DNA of 49,327 bases from Xanthomonas axonopodis. GTDB taxonomy: Bacteria > Pseudomonadota > Gammaproteobacteria > Xanthomonadales > Xanthomonadaceae. A program made the position numbers and the translations under genes. The notes beneath the pieces are model-generated. The model saw only the letters and a program-made list of their open reading frames with translations, searched no databases and had not been told where the DNA came from. Every line of letters starts with the position of its first letter. Positions within the stretch are counted from its first letter, which is position 1. Of this stretch, positions 18,917 through 27,690 are shown one piece after another. The stretch covers positions 1 to 49,327 of the forward strand of contig NZ_JFAQ01000164.1 in the NCBI RefSeq assembly GCF_001304695.1, given 5' to 3'.

Positions 18917-19101
18917 TGTCGGGGAATGCCCTAGTTGGCGTTCGAAGTGTGAAGCAAGTCGGATTTCCGGCCTATTATTAACGTTTATTTAATACTTCCC
19001 TAACTCCTGCGGGCCACATGACCGCTAGGATGCGCTGGGTCGTCTGCGGTCTTCGCAACTCTTTTACGCACTGGCGGCCGCTTCGGATTGGCTGCACGGC
19101 T
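18917..19101. other. Intergenic stretch between convergent lpxC and dciA
   Basis: No gene is seen. An AT-rich island (about 18973-19002, TATTATTAACG then TTTATTTAATAC) stands out against the GC-rich background. No clear terminator hairpin is visible for either gene. Confidence 0.5.
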
Positions 19102-19539
19102 TTACCGTTTGGTCGGTAACACGTCCTGCAGAGAAGCCAACGCGTCGCGCAAGCCGTTGTGCGTCGCTTCGGAGACAGGTTTTGGACGATCGCGGTTCTG
19201 CTGCGTTGGGGAATGCAGCGGCACGGTTGCGGTCTTGACGGTCACCGCGGTGGCCTTCAGTCCAAGGGATCGGGCGGCATCCAGGATTTGGGTTTCGGCA
19301 AGCCGCACCTTGGCATGCCAGACCGGCGAATCCACCAGAAGAACGAGCTGTTCGCCTCGCACATTGGCCAACCGGCAACGGGTGGCCAGATGAGGTGGTA
19401 ACAGGGGGCGCAACTGCCGGTCCAGCGCATCGAGCCACAAGGCTCGGCGCAAGGGGTCGCCAGCCTTTTCACCCAGCGCGGCCTCGATGGCCGGTTGTGG
19501 AGTGGAAGGGTTGCGTGCGTTGGACTTGGGTTTGGACAT
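19102..19539 (-). CDS. dciA: DciA/DUF721 family replicative helicase loader
   Basis: A 145-residue protein with a central DUF721 domain (LWLDALDRQLRPLLPPHLATRC, LVLLVDSPVWHAKVRL), followed by a low-complexity C-terminus. DUF721 proteins include DciA, the ancestral bacterial loader of the DnaB helicase. In Pseudomonas aeruginosa a DUF721/DciA gene also lies between lpxC and secA, so gene order supports the call. Starts at 19539 (MSKPKS) or 19548 (MTVMSK) are both possible. It is the only reverse-strand gene between mraZ and the Nudix gene and diverges from the M23 peptidase with almost no space, so each promoter must overlap the other gene. The function is from family knowledge. Confidence 0.8.
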   Translation of the reverse strand: MSKPKSNARNPSTPQPAIEAALGEKAGDPLRRALWLDALDRQLRPLLPPHLATRCRLANVRGEQLVLLVDSPVWHAKVRLAETQILDAARSLGLKATAVTVKTATVPLHSPTQQNRDRPKPVSEATHNGLRDALASLQDVLPTKR

Positions 19540-19548
19540 GACAGTCAT

Positions 19549-20490
19549 ATGGCGTTGAACAAAGTTGTAATCAAATCTCGGCAGACCCGGGCCCAGCGTG
19601 TGGCCCGACAGTTCCAGGACTTTGCAGCAGATCGGCCGATGGTGGTGCTTGGTGCGGTATTGGGCCTGGGCATGCTGATCGGCGTCGGTGCAAGCACCGC
19701 TACCGGCATGGTGACCAATTCGGCGTTGCAGGCCAAGGTCGCGCAGCAGCATGCCGAGCTGGCACAGGCGCAGCGCGCCTCGCAGGCGCAGGTCAATGCA
19801 CTGGCCGCGCGTCTGGGCGAGCTGCAGGCGCAGGCCACCCGCCTCAACGCGTTGGGCGAGCGCCTGACCGAAATGGGCAAGTTGAAGGACGGCGAGTTCG
19901 ACTTCGATGAGTCGGTCGGCGTCGGTGGCGGCGATGAGCCGGTCAGCGACATGCCCGTGAAAGACCTCAAGGAGACGCTAGGGCAAGTGGAGCAGCAGTT
20001 CTCCGCCTCCGGCCAGCAATTGAATGTGCTGGCCTCGCTGATGTTCGATCACCAGCTGGAGCAGAATTCGATGCCCTCGCGGATGCCGATCCGCAACACC
20101 TACATCACCTCCGGTTTCGGCGGTCGCGCCGATCCGTTCGACGGCGGTTCGGCCTTCCACAAGGGCGTGGACTTCCATGCCAACGTGGGCGACCCGGTGC
20201 TGTCGGTCGCCGATGGCGTGGTCAGCTATGCCGGTGTGCGCGGCGGCTACGGCAACGTGGTCGAAGTGGATCACGGCAACGGCTATGTGACCCGCTACGC
20301 GCACAACTCGCGTCTGGTGGTGAAGGTGGGCGATCTGGTGCGCGCCGGCCAGCAGATCGCGCGTGCCGGCTCCAGCGGCCGCTCGACCGGTGCACACGTG
20401 CATTTCGAGGTGTGGGCGGACGGGCGCGTGGTCAATCCGCGCAAGTTCCTGGGTGAAGCCACGCCGGTGGGACGTCAGGGGCGCGGTTGA
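19549..20490 (+). CDS. M23/LytM-domain murein peptidase, membrane-anchored
   Basis: A 313-residue protein with a basic cytoplasmic start, one membrane segment (about residues 31-55), a periplasmic coiled coil rich in Ala, Gln and Leu (about 60-115), and a C-terminal LytM domain. The M23 zinc motif HxxxD is present in FHKGVDFHAN, and the second motif HVHFEVW is intact, so it may be an active endopeptidase rather than a degenerate EnvC/NlpD activator. Its position between dciA and secA is shared with Pseudomonas. The ATG at 19549 begins one base after the upstream-most dciA start on the other strand. Confidence 0.9.
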   Translation: MALNKVVIKSRQTRAQRVARQFQDFAADRPMVVLGAVLGLGMLIGVGASTATGMVTNSALQAKVAQQHAELAQAQRASQAQVNALAARLGELQAQATRLNALGERLTEMGKLKDGEFDFDESVGVGGGDEPVSDMPVKDLKETLGQVEQQFSASGQQLNVLASLMFDHQLEQNSMPSRMPIRNTYITSGFGGRADPFDGGSAFHKGVDFHANVGDPVLSVADGVVSYAGVRGGYGNVVEVDHGNGYVTRYAHNSRLVVKVGDLVRAGQQIARAGSSGRSTGAHVHFEVWADGRVVNPRKFLGEATPVGRQGRG

Positions 20491-20534
20491 CCAGGGCGCG
20501 GGCCGCGCTTGATTCGTGAAGGCCCGCCCCAAGC

Positions 20535-20583
20535 TACAATAGGGTGTTGCCATCGACAGGGCGCAGTGCGCCCTGTTTCGTTT
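20535..20583 (+). promoter_or_regulatory. secA leader: -10-like box and terminator-like hairpin
   Basis: TACAAT (20535-20540) resembles a -10 element, with a weak TTGATT 20 bp upstream. Downstream, ACAGGGCGC (20556-20564), loop AGT, GCGCCCTGT (20568-20576) form a 9-bp stem followed by TTCGTTT. It lies about 65 nt before the secA ATG. It may terminate the M23 transcript or, if the promoter is real, act as an attenuator in the secA leader. Confidence 0.5.
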
Positions 20584-20646
20584 ACGGCGGTCGGGTCTGT
20601 GGGGACCGGCGTCGGTCAAACCGTTCCTTTTCAACCGGTTTCTTCA

Positions 20647-23385
20647 ATGATCAACAGTCTGCTTACCCGTGTCTTTGGCAGTCGTAACGAACGCCAGCTG
20701 CGCCAGCTCAACCGCCTCGTCACCCAGATCAATGCGCTGGAGCCGACGATCGAGAAGCTCTCCGACGCCGAGCTGCAAGCCAAGACCCCGGAGTTCAAGC
20801 AGCGGCTTGCCGCCGGCGAGTCCCTGGACAAGATCCTGCCTGAAGCCTTTGCGGTGTGCCGCGAGGCCAGCCGCCGCGTGCTGGGCATGCGCCATTACGA
20901 TGTGCAGCTGATCGGCGGCATGGTGCTGCATCTGGGCAAGATCGCCGAGATGCGCACCGGCGAAGGCAAGACCCTGGTGGCCACGCTGCCGGTGTACCTC
21001 AACGCGCTGCAAGGCGAGGGCGTGCATGTGGTCACCGTCAACGACTACCTGGCGCGCCGCGACGCCGCGCAGATGGGCAAGTTGTACAACTGGCTGGGCC
21101 TGAGCGTGGGCGTGGTGTATCCGGGCATGCCACACAGCGACAAGCGCGAGGCTTACGGCGCGGACATCACCTACGGCACCAATAACGAATTCGGCTTCGA
21201 TTACCTGCGCGACAACATGGCGCTGTCGCGGGCCGACCGCTACCAGCGCAATCTGCATTACGCCATCGTCGACGAAGTGGACTCGATCCTGATCGACGAA
21301 GCGCGCACCCCGCTGATCATTTCCGGCCCGGCCGACGAATCGCCGGAGCTGTACATCCGCGTCAACCGCATCGTGCCGCAGCTGACCAAGCAGGAAAGCG
21401 AAGAGGGCGATGGCGACTTCTGGGTCGATGAGAAAGGCAAGCAGGTGCATCTGTCCGAGGCGGGCATGGGCCACGCCGAAGAGCTGCTGTTGCAGGCCGG
21501 CATCCTGGAAAACGCCGAAGACGGCCTGTACGCCGCGCAGAACCTGAGCGTGGTGCATCATCTCAACGCCGCGCTGCGTGCGCATGCGATCTATCAGCGC
21601 GATGTGGACTACATCGTGCGCGATGGCGAAGTGGTGATCGTGGACGAATTCACCGGCCGCACGCTGTCCGGGCGCCGCTGGTCCGACGGCCTGCACCAGG
21701 CGGTCGAAGCAAAGGAAGGCGTGCCGGTCCAGCGCGAGAACCAGACCCTGGCCAGCATCACCTTCCAGAACCTGTTCCGCATGTACAAGAAGCTGTCCGG
21801 CATGACCGGTACGGCCGACACCGAAGCCTACGAATTCCAGAGCATCTACGGCCTGGAGGTGGTGGTGATCCCGACCAACCGCCCGACCGTGCGCAAGGAC
21901 CATCCGGACCAGGTGTTCCTCAACCGCAAGGGCAAGTTCAACGCGGTGCTGGCCGACATCGAAGACTGCGCCAAGCGCGGCCAGCCGGTGCTGGTGGGTA
22001 CCACCTCGATCGAAACCTCGGAGATGCTGTCCGAGCATCTGCGCAAGGCAGGCGTGAAGCACGAAGTGCTCAATGCCAAGCAGCACGAGCGCGAAGCCAC
22101 CATCGTGGCCAATGCCGGCCAGCCGGGCGCGGTGACCATCGCCACCAACATGGCCGGTCGCGGTACCGATATCGTGCTGGGCGGCTCGTTGGAATCGGAG
22201 TATCACGCGCTCGGCGAAGACGCCACCGAAGACGCGCGCTTCAAGATCAAGACCGAATGGCAGCGTCGTCATGACGCGGTCAAGGCGGCCGGCGGCCTGC
22301 ACATCATCGGTACCGAACGCCACGAATCGCGGCGTATCGACAACCAGCTGCGCGGCCGTGCCGGTCGTCAGGGCGACCCGGGTTCGTCGCGCTTCTATCT
22401 GTCGCTGGAAGACAACCTGATGCGCATCTTCGCCTCGGACTGGGTCCAGAAGGCGATGCGCATGATGGGCATGAAGGAAGACGACGTCATCGAAGATCGC
22501 CTGGTCAGCCGGCAGATCGAAAAGGCGCAGCGCAAGGTGGAAGCGCATAACTTCGACATCCGCAAGAACTTGCTGGATTTCGACGACGTCAACAACGATC
22601 AGCGTAAGGTGATCTACGCCCAGCGCGATGAATTGTTGGACGCCGAGTCGGTCAAGGACAACGTCGACGGTATTCGCGGCAATGTGATCTACGACCTGGT
22701 CGCACGCTTCGTGCCGCCCAATTCGGTCGACGAACAGTGGGACCTGAAAGGTCTGGAAGCCACGCTGGAGTCGGAGCTGGGCATGACCTTGTCGCTGACC
22801 GACGTGGTGCGCGTGCAGGAAGAAATCGACGCCGAGCAGATCGCCGCGAAAGTCCAGACAGCGGTGGATGCGCACTTCGCCGAGAAGGAAGCCGCCATCG
22901 GCGCGGACACCATGCGCGCGCTGGAGAAGCACGTGATGCTGACCGTGCTCGACCAGGGCTGGAAGGAGCATCTGGCCAAGATGGACTATCTGCGCCAGGG
23001 CATCTATCTGCGCGGTTATGCGCAGAAGCAGCCCAAGCAGGAATACAAGAAGGAAGCCTTCGAGCTGTTCTCCGAAATGCTGGAGAACGTCAAGCGCGAG
23101 GTGATCAACCTGCTGGCGCGCGTGCGCATTCGCAGCGAAGAAGAAGTGGCCGAACTGGAAGAGCAGGAACGTCTCCAGGCGCAGGCGCGCTTGATGGCCT
23201 CGCAATTCCAGCACCAGGAGGCGGGCGGCTACGGTGCCGACGAGGAAGTGGAACAGATGCAGGGCGGCAACGCGCCTGTGCCGGTGTCGCAGGTCACCCG
23301 CGACGAACCCAAGGTGGGCCGCAACGACCCATGCCCGTGCGGCAGCGGCAAGAAGTACAAGCACTGCCACGGTCAGCTCAACTGA
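20647..23385 (+). CDS. secA: Preprotein translocase ATPase SecA
   Basis: Motor ATPase that drives Sec-dependent export through SecYEG. It has 912 residues. Visible are Walker A ([14 protein letters not shown]), the DEVD box region ([22 protein letters not shown]), [10 protein letters not shown], the second nucleotide-binding fold with [13 protein letters not shown] and [17 protein letters not shown], and the C-terminal zinc-binding SecB site [17 protein letters not shown] chose ATG 20647 because [16 protein letters not shown] is the conserved N-terminus, although no good Shine-Dalgarno sequence precedes it. The stop codon lies in the loop of a strong hairpin. Confidence 0.98.
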   Translation: MINSLLTRVFGSRNERQLRQLNRLVTQINALEPTIEKLSDAELQAKTPEFKQRLAAGESLDKILPEAFAVCREASRRVLGMRHYDVQLIGGMVLHLGKIAEMRTGEGKTLVATLPVYLNALQGEGVHVVTVNDYLARRDAAQMGKLYNWLGLSVGVVYPGMPHSDKREAYGADITYGTNNEFGFDYLRDNMALSRADRYQRNLHYAIVDEVDSILIDEARTPLIISGPADESPELYIRVNRIVPQLTKQESEEGDGDFWVDEKGKQVHLSEAGMGHAEELLLQAGILENAEDGLYAAQNLSVVHHLNAALRAHAIYQRDVDYIVRDGEVVIVDEFTGRTLSGRRWSDGLHQAVEAKEGVPVQRENQTLASITFQNLFRMYKKLSGMTGTADTEAYEFQSIYGLEVVVIPTNRPTVRKDHPDQVFLNRKGKFNAVLADIEDCAKRGQPVLVGTTSIETSEMLSEHLRKAGVKHEVLNAKQHEREATIVANAGQPGAVTIATNMAGRGTDIVLGGSLESEYHALGEDATEDARFKIKTEWQRRHDAVKAAGGLHIIGTERHESRRIDNQLRGRAGRQGDPGSSRFYLSLEDNLMRIFASDWVQKAMRMMGMKEDDVIEDRLVSRQIEKAQRKVEAHNFDIRKNLLDFDDVNNDQRKVIYAQRDELLDAESVKDNVDGIRGNVIYDLVARFVPPNSVDEQWDLKGLEATLESELGMTLSLTDVVRVQEEIDAEQIAAKVQTAVDAHFAEKEAAIGADTMRALEKHVMLTVLDQGWKEHLAKMDYLRQGIYLRGYAQKQPKQEYKKEAFELFSEMLENVKREVINLLARVRIRSEEEVAELEEQERLQAQARLMASQFQHQEAGGYGADEEVEQMQGGNAPVPVSQVTRDEPKVGRNDPCPCGSGKKYKHCHGQLN

Positions 23386-23426
23386 TGCTGAGCTGACCGT
23401 GGGGCAGCCCGCGGCGCGGGCTGCCC
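23368..23426 (+). terminator. Two tandem strong hairpins at the secA 3' end
   Basis: CACGGTCAGCTCA (23368-23380) pairs with TGAGCTGACCGTG (23389-23401), a 13-bp stem whose loop contains the secA stop codon. GGGCAGCCCGC (23402-23412) pairs with GCGGGCTGCCC (23416-23426), an 11-bp stem with a 3-nt loop. Neither has a T-run, so they may protect the mRNA end or act with the next hairpin. Confidence 0.65.
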
Positions 23427-23495
23427 ACCAGGCCACCGCGTAGCGGACGCCTGGCGCACGGTCCCTTGCTACCGATCCCCTGCGCCTTCGGCGCG

Positions 23496-23526
23496 CCCCC
23501 CCTTGCCAAGGGGGGGCTTTGCTTTC
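23496..23526 (+). terminator. C7TT-GCC-AAG7 hairpin with T-rich tail
   Basis: CCCCCCCTT (23496-23504), loop GCC, AAGGGGGGG (23508-23516), then CTTTGCTTTC. Just before it, GCGCC-TTC-GGCGC gives another small stem. This looks like the effective terminator downstream of secA. The composite also looks like a dispersed repeat unit, which a genome search could confirm. Confidence 0.65.
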
Positions 23527-23602
23527 GGAACTATCGCGATGCTTTTGCAAGCCACGAGGTTACGCAGGAAAGTACGGCGTTGGTTTGCCGTGGAGGCGGA
23601 GG

Positions 23603-23684
23603 TTGGGGATTCGGGATTAGGGATTCGGGACTGGCAGTGCCTGTGTAACGCCTGCGTTAGCGAATCCCGAATCCACCATCCCGG
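23603..23684 (+). repeat. Paired GGGATT / AATCCC repeat, copy 6
   Basis: The left arm at 23603-23633 is TGGGGATTCGGGATTAG followed by GGATTCGGGACTGG. The right arm at 23661-23684 is CGAATCCCGAATCC followed by ACCATCCCGG, about 27 nt away. It is the last copy I can see in the window and lies in the spacer before the Nudix gene. Confidence 0.8.
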
Positions 23685-23726
23685 CCTCATTGCACTGCAC
23701 CGCTCACTCGCGGCACTCTTGCAGCC

Positions 23727-24674
23727 ATGCCTGATTCTCTTCGATCCATTCACGTCGTTGCCGGCGTGATCGCCGACCCCCGCGGCCGCATCCTGCTGAC
23801 CCGCCGTACCGAAACCCGCGATATGCCCGGCCTCTGGGAGTTCCCTGGTGGCAAGCGCGAGCCTGGCGAGACCTCCGAACAGGCGCTGGTGCGCGAGCTC
23901 AACGAAGAGCTCGGCATCGAGGCGCAGGTGGGCGACTGGGTGATGGAGGTGCCGCAGCTCTATCCGGACAAGCGGCTGCGCCTGGAAGTGCGTCGTATCA
24001 CCAGCTGGAAAGGCAGCCCGCGCGGCCGCGAAGGCCAGGCCATGACCTGGGTGGCGGCAGACAAGCTGGCCCGCTATTCGATGCCGCCGGCCGATGTGCC
24101 GGTGGTGGGCGCGCTGCGGCAGCCCGACCGTTACCTGATCACGCCCGAACCGGAGGACGACGTGCGCTGGCTGGAGGGCCTGGAGCTCGCATTGCAGAAC
24201 GGGATCACGCGGATCCAGCTGCGTGCGCGGCAGCTTGCGCCTGCGCGTTGGCAGGCGCTGTTGCAGCAAGTGATGCGCTTGCGTGGCCGCGCGCGTGCGC
24301 AACTGCTGCTCAATCGCGATATCGCACTGGCTGCGGACCTGGGTATCGGCGTGCATCTGGGATCGGAGCAATTGGCCGGTTTGCAGGAACGCCCGCTGCC
24401 CGCAGAACAGCTGGTGGCTGCGTCGTGTCATGGCTTGGACGACCTGCGCCACGCCCAGCGGCTCGGCTGCGACTTCGCCGTGCTGGGGCCGGTGCAGGCG
24501 ACCGCTTCGCATCCGGGTGCCGCACCCATCGGATGGGACGGTTTCGAAACCTTGCGCGAACAGGTCTCGCTGCCGATCTACGCGCTCGGCGGCATGCAGA
24601 TCGAGGATCTGCGCGAGGCGCGATCGCATGGCGCCCAGGGCATCGCGGCAATTCGGTCGCTGTGGCCGCAGTGA
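23727..24674 (+). CDS. Nudix hydrolase (MutT-like) fused to a ThiE-like domain
   Basis: A 315-residue two-domain protein. Residues 1-130 form a Nudix domain with a complete Nudix box (GGKREPGETSEQALVRELNEELGIE, about residues 41-65), as in MutT, which hydrolyses 8-oxo-dGTP. Residues 150-315 resemble thiamine monophosphate synthase/TenI (IQLRARQL, LLNRDIALAADLGIGVHL, VAASCHGLDDLRHA, FAVLGPVQATASHPGA, PIYALGGM). The same fusion is known in gammaproteobacteria, where the second domain's role is unclear; part of the ThiE active site (for example a clear ThiE Mg/thiazole loop) is not evident. The ATG at 23727 has no strong ribosome binding site. The exact substrate is unknown. Confidence 0.92.
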   Translation: MPDSLRSIHVVAGVIADPRGRILLTRRTETRDMPGLWEFPGGKREPGETSEQALVRELNEELGIEAQVGDWVMEVPQLYPDKRLRLEVRRITSWKGSPRGREGQAMTWVAADKLARYSMPPADVPVVGALRQPDRYLITPEPEDDVRWLEGLELALQNGITRIQLRARQLAPARWQALLQQVMRLRGRARAQLLLNRDIALAADLGIGVHLGSEQLAGLQERPLPAEQLVAASCHGLDDLRHAQRLGCDFAVLGPVQATASHPGAAPIGWDGFETLREQVSLPIYALGGMQIEDLREARSHGAQGIAAIRSLWPQ

Positions 24675-24765
24675 GCGCACCGGAGCGTCTGACGGCCGAA
24701 CCGCCAACGCACTATGGTCGATAGCTGTCCCGGCGTGCAGCGGTCCTCAGGCCACGCAGACACCG

Positions 24766-25353
24766 CTAGAACGTCACCCAGAAGCAGTTGTATTGCCTGC
24801 GCAGCCGCAGCATGCTGCGCGCCGGCGTGCCGCTGGCAAGGTTCTGTTCCAGCCGCAGTCCCCAGGGGCGCGGGCGGCTGGGCGGGGTGGGGAGCGGCGC
24901 ATCGATGGCGCTGCCATCCAGTGACGGTGTGGGCGTGGTGGTGTCGGCGTCCCAGGTCGGGGTGTCGCTTTGCGGATACATCGGCACGATGTCCAGCAAC
25001 GGGCGCTGCACGATGGCTTCAAGGCGGCTCAGCACCTGATTGGCGGCGGCATCGGATTGCCCGCTCCACAGATACAGGCTGGACAGGCGGTTGACGTCGC
25101 GGCTGTCGACCGCCAGTTGCAGCAACGACACCAGTTCGCTCGGCCGCCGCGGGCAGCCGTAGCGATACAGGCCGGCATTGCCCTGGGGGCGGATGGCGGG
25201 CGGCGCGCGGCTGGCCGCGCCGACGTCTTCGCAGCGCCGGTCGGTGAACAGGGTTTGCCCATCCGGCGCGACGCAGCGATGGATTTCCTGCGCCTGCACG
25301 CGCGCGGCGGGACAGGCGCAGAGCAAGAACAACAGGGGCAGAAGGCGAGGCAT
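24766..25353 (-). CDS. Secreted DUF4124-like protein
   Basis: About 195 residues. A hydrophobic signal peptide (MPRLLPLLFLLCACPAARVQA) is followed by EIHRCVAPDGQTLFTDRRC, the short pattern of DUF4124 proteins, which often sit in the periplasm or envelope. The middle (PSELVSLLQLAVDSRDVNRLSSLYLWSG) is probably helical, then comes a Pro/Thr-rich stretch. I chose the internal ATG at 25353 because it starts directly at the signal peptide; an upstream ATG at 25395 adds an unlikely hydrophilic tail. It is co-oriented with and 87 nt downstream of metF. The function is unknown. Confidence 0.8.
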   Translation of the reverse strand: MPRLLPLLFLLCACPAARVQAQEIHRCVAPDGQTLFTDRRCEDVGAASRAPPAIRPQGNAGLYRYGCPRRPSELVSLLQLAVDSRDVNRLSSLYLWSGQSDAAANQVLSRLEAIVQRPLLDIVPMYPQSDTPTWDADTTTPTPSLDGSAIDAPLPTPPSRPRPWGLRLEQNLASGTPARSMLRLRRQYNCFWVTF

Positions 25354-25440
25354 CGGCGCAGCGTAGCCGGGCGCGTGTGAGCTGGCGACATACAAGCGCG
25401 CGGGTGTGCGAGAGTGACGACTGGAATGCGAAGCAGATGC

Positions 25441-26268
25441 TCAGCGTCCGAGCAGCTGCAACACCTGCGTGGTCGGCTTGGCCAGATTGAGGGTGTAGAA
25501 ATGCAATGCCGGTGCGCCGCCTGCGATCAGGCGCTCGCACAAGGCCGCCACGACCTCTGCGCCGAACGCGCGCACCGCGTCGGCATCGTCGCCGTAGGAC
25601 TGCATCTTCTTGCCGATCCAGCGTGGAATCTCTGCGCCGCACTGCTCGGAAAACCGCCGCAGTTGCGAGAAATTGGAGATCGGCATGATGCCGGGAACGA
25701 TCGGTATCTCCACGCCTATCCGCTGCACTGCGTCGCGGAAATGAAAGTAGGCATCGGCGTTGTAGAAATATTGGGTAATCGCAGCGTCGGCGCCGGCATC
25801 GACCTTGGCCTTGAAGTAACGCAGGTCGCTGAGCGCGTCGGCCGCCTGTGGATGGGTTTCCGGATAGGCGCCGACCTCGATCCGGAACGCGTCGCTGTGC
25901 TCGGCGCGGATGAAGGCGATCAGGTCCGAGGCGTAACGCAGGTCGCCCGGATGGCCCATGCCCGACGGCAGGTCGCCGCGCAGTGCGACGATGCGGCTGC
26001 AGCCGATCGCGCGATACAGCTTGAGCAGCTCGCGGATTTCCTGCCGGCTGCCGCCGACGCAGGATAGATGCGGCGCCGCTTCGAAGCCATGCTCCTGCTT
26101 GAGGTGGCGCACCGTCTCGGAGGTGTAGCTGAGCGTGGAGCCGCCGGCGCCGAAGGTGCACGACACGTACTCCGGCGCGTAGCCCTTCAACCTGGCTGCG
26201 GTGCGGTCCAGTTGCGCGCGCTGATCATCGGTCTTGGGCGGGTAGAACTCGAAACTGAGATGCGTCAT
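25441..26268 (-). CDS. metF: 5,10-methylenetetrahydrofolate reductase MetF
   Basis: FAD enzyme that makes 5-methyl-THF for methionine synthesis. It has 275 residues. Typical stretches are LSFEFYPPKTDDQRAQL, SCTFGAGGSTLSYT, PHLSCVGG, IVALRGDLPSG, VGAYPETHPQA, FKAKVDAGADAAITQYFYN, PGIMPISNF and LHFYTLNLAKPT. It lies on the same strand as ahcY, 15 kb away; both serve the SAM/methionine cycle. A -10-like TATTAT and a 14-bp palindrome sit just upstream. Confidence 0.97.
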   Translation of the reverse strand: MTHLSFEFYPPKTDDQRAQLDRTAARLKGYAPEYVSCTFGAGGSTLSYTSETVRHLKQEHGFEAAPHLSCVGGSRQEIRELLKLYRAIGCSRIVALRGDLPSGMGHPGDLRYASDLIAFIRAEHSDAFRIEVGAYPETHPQAADALSDLRYFKAKVDAGADAAITQYFYNADAYFHFRDAVQRIGVEIPIVPGIMPISNFSQLRRFSEQCGAEIPRWIGKKMQSYGDDADAVRAFGAEVVAALCERLIAGGAPALHFYTLNLAKPTTQVLQLLGR

Positions 26269-26296
26269 CGCGGTGGTTCCGGCGGATCGTCTCGGG

Positions 26297-26320
26297 ATAA
26301 TATCGCTTCATCGCGATGAA
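26297..26320 (-). promoter_or_regulatory. metF promoter with TTCATCGCGATGAA palindrome
   Basis: On the reverse strand TATTAT (26302-26297) is a good -10 element about 29 nt before the metF ATG. Immediately upstream, TTCATCGCGATGAA (26307-26320) is a perfect 14-bp palindrome in the -10/-35 spacer. It is a likely operator. Methionine regulators such as MetR or an ArsR-type SahR are candidates, but I cannot assign one. Confidence 0.5.
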
Positions 26321-26340
26321 TGCATATCTGGCTGCGACGG

Positions 26341-27690
26341 TTACGGTGCGCCTTGTCGCGAGGCGAGTGCGGGCGGCAGCACGCGGAATGGCAGGTTGGC
26401 ATAGCCGGCGCGGCCGGCGTTATCGCGCACTTCCACAAACAAGCGGTAATTGCCCGGCGGTGGTGCGATCAGGCGCACCGCCTCGCCGGTACCGCGCGCG
26501 CCTTTGCGATCGCCGGCCACGCGGTTCTGCGCAATGGCGGCGTCGACCAGCGGTGGCAGCGTCTCGGGGTCGCCACCGATGCTGCGCGCAGTGCTTTCGC
26601 GGCGCACATGCCAGTCGTAGCGCAGCACGGACGCGCCGCTGGCATGAATGCTTGCGGTCACGGCCTGGCCGGAGTGCAGGCTCACGCTGTCGGTGGCGCG
26701 TTGGCCAGCCAGCGTGAGTGCCGACACCGCTGGCGCACGCGTGGCCGGCCACTGGCCGGTCCACAGCAACTGCAACGTGTCCACGCTGGGCGTGGCCTCG
26801 CCCGAAGGCAGGAACAGGCCGTACCAGGTGGGCGTGCGCTCCTGCTTGTCGCCCCACAGGAACACGAACGAGCCCAGCCCCTGGCGGGTGTCGCTGGCGA
26901 CGTAGTCGCGGTAGCGCTGTTGGAGCAACTGCGCCTTGCGCGTGCTGTCGTCTTCGATCGGCGCGCCCCAGCCAGTGGTGGGCGATTCCCAATGCCCGGT
27001 AGGGCCCCACTCGGTGACCACGTAAGGCCCGCGCCACCCGCTCTCGTACAGCTTCTTCGGCAGTGTTGCGATATCGCCGTAGAGCTGCACGGCGATCAGG
27101 TCCAGTGTCGGCGCGCGCGTCTTGAGTTGGTCGATGAGTTGCTTGTCGAAACCGGCCAGGGTGGTGGTGACCGGATGATCCGGGTCGATGGCATGGATCG
27201 CCTCGGCGATCTCGCCGACTGCATTCCAGACTTTGGGATTGGTGTAATCCAGATTGAGCTCGTTGCCGACCACCCACATCAGCACCGCCGGATGCGCCGC
27301 CGATTGCCGTACCTGCGCAAGCACGCGTTGCAGTTGCTGCTGCACTGCCGCTGCATCGTTGTAGTCGAAGCCATGTCGCTGGTTGCCGACCTCGATGCCG
27401 ACCGCCACTTTCAGGCCATTGCGTTGTGCGCGATCGAGCAGGGCGCGCTGGCGTTGCGGGTCCGGATCCACGCGCCAGGTGCGTAACGCATTGCCGCCGC
27501 GTGCGGCCAGCGTTTCCATGCTGCCATTGCCCAGCCCGGCACCTTTGATCACGAAGGGTGCGCCATCCACCAACAGGCGGTAGCCGTCTGCTTCCTGCGC
27601 AATGCGCACCTGCGCCGCACTTGCCTGCGTGCTCGCGGACAGTGCGAGCACGCAGACGGCGATGACACGCGCAGTCCATGGCAGTTGCAT
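26341..27690 (-). CDS. Secreted glycoside hydrolase, clan GH-A (GH2-like TIM barrel)
   Basis: A 449-residue exported protein. A signal peptide (MQLPWTARVIAVCVLALSASTQASA) is followed by a small beta segment and a TIM barrel. The clan GH-A acid/base Glu is visible in VLMWVVGNELNLDY and the candidate nucleophile Glu in YVVTEWGPTGHW. The barrel N-terminus (FVIKGAGLGNGSMETLAARGGNALRTW) is typical of GH2 or GH5-like enzymes. A C-terminal beta domain (about residues 345-445) follows. The substrate is unknown; a plant or self polysaccharide is possible. I chose ATG 27690 because the signal peptide starts there. It lies 72 nt upstream of metF on the same strand. Confidence 0.85.
   Translation of the reverse strand: MQLPWTARVIAVCVLALSASTQASAAQVRIAQEADGYRLLVDGAPFVIKGAGLGNGSMETLAARGGNALRTWRVDPDPQRQRALLDRAQRNGLKVAVGIEVGNQRHGFDYNDAAAVQQQLQRVLAQVRQSAAHPAVLMWVVGNELNLDYTNPKVWNAVGEIAEAIHAIDPDHPVTTTLAGFDKQLIDQLKTRAPTLDLIAVQLYGDIATLPKKLYESGWRGPYVVTEWGPTGHWESPTTGWGAPIEDDSTRKAQLLQQRYRDYVASDTRQGLGSFVFLWGDKQERTPTWYGLFLPSGEATPSVDTLQLLWTGQWPATRAPAVSALTLAGQRATDSVSLHSGQAVTASIHASGASVLRYDWHVRRESTARSIGGDPETLPPLVDAAIAQNRVAGDRKGARGTGEAVRLIAPPPGNYRLFVEVRDNAGRAGYANLPFRVLPPALASRQGAP

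Noticed and set aside
20644-23550. Reverse-strand open frame of 968 codons opposite secA
   Set aside because: His/Val/Gln-rich shadow of the secA frame; no ribosome binding site and no recognisable domain.
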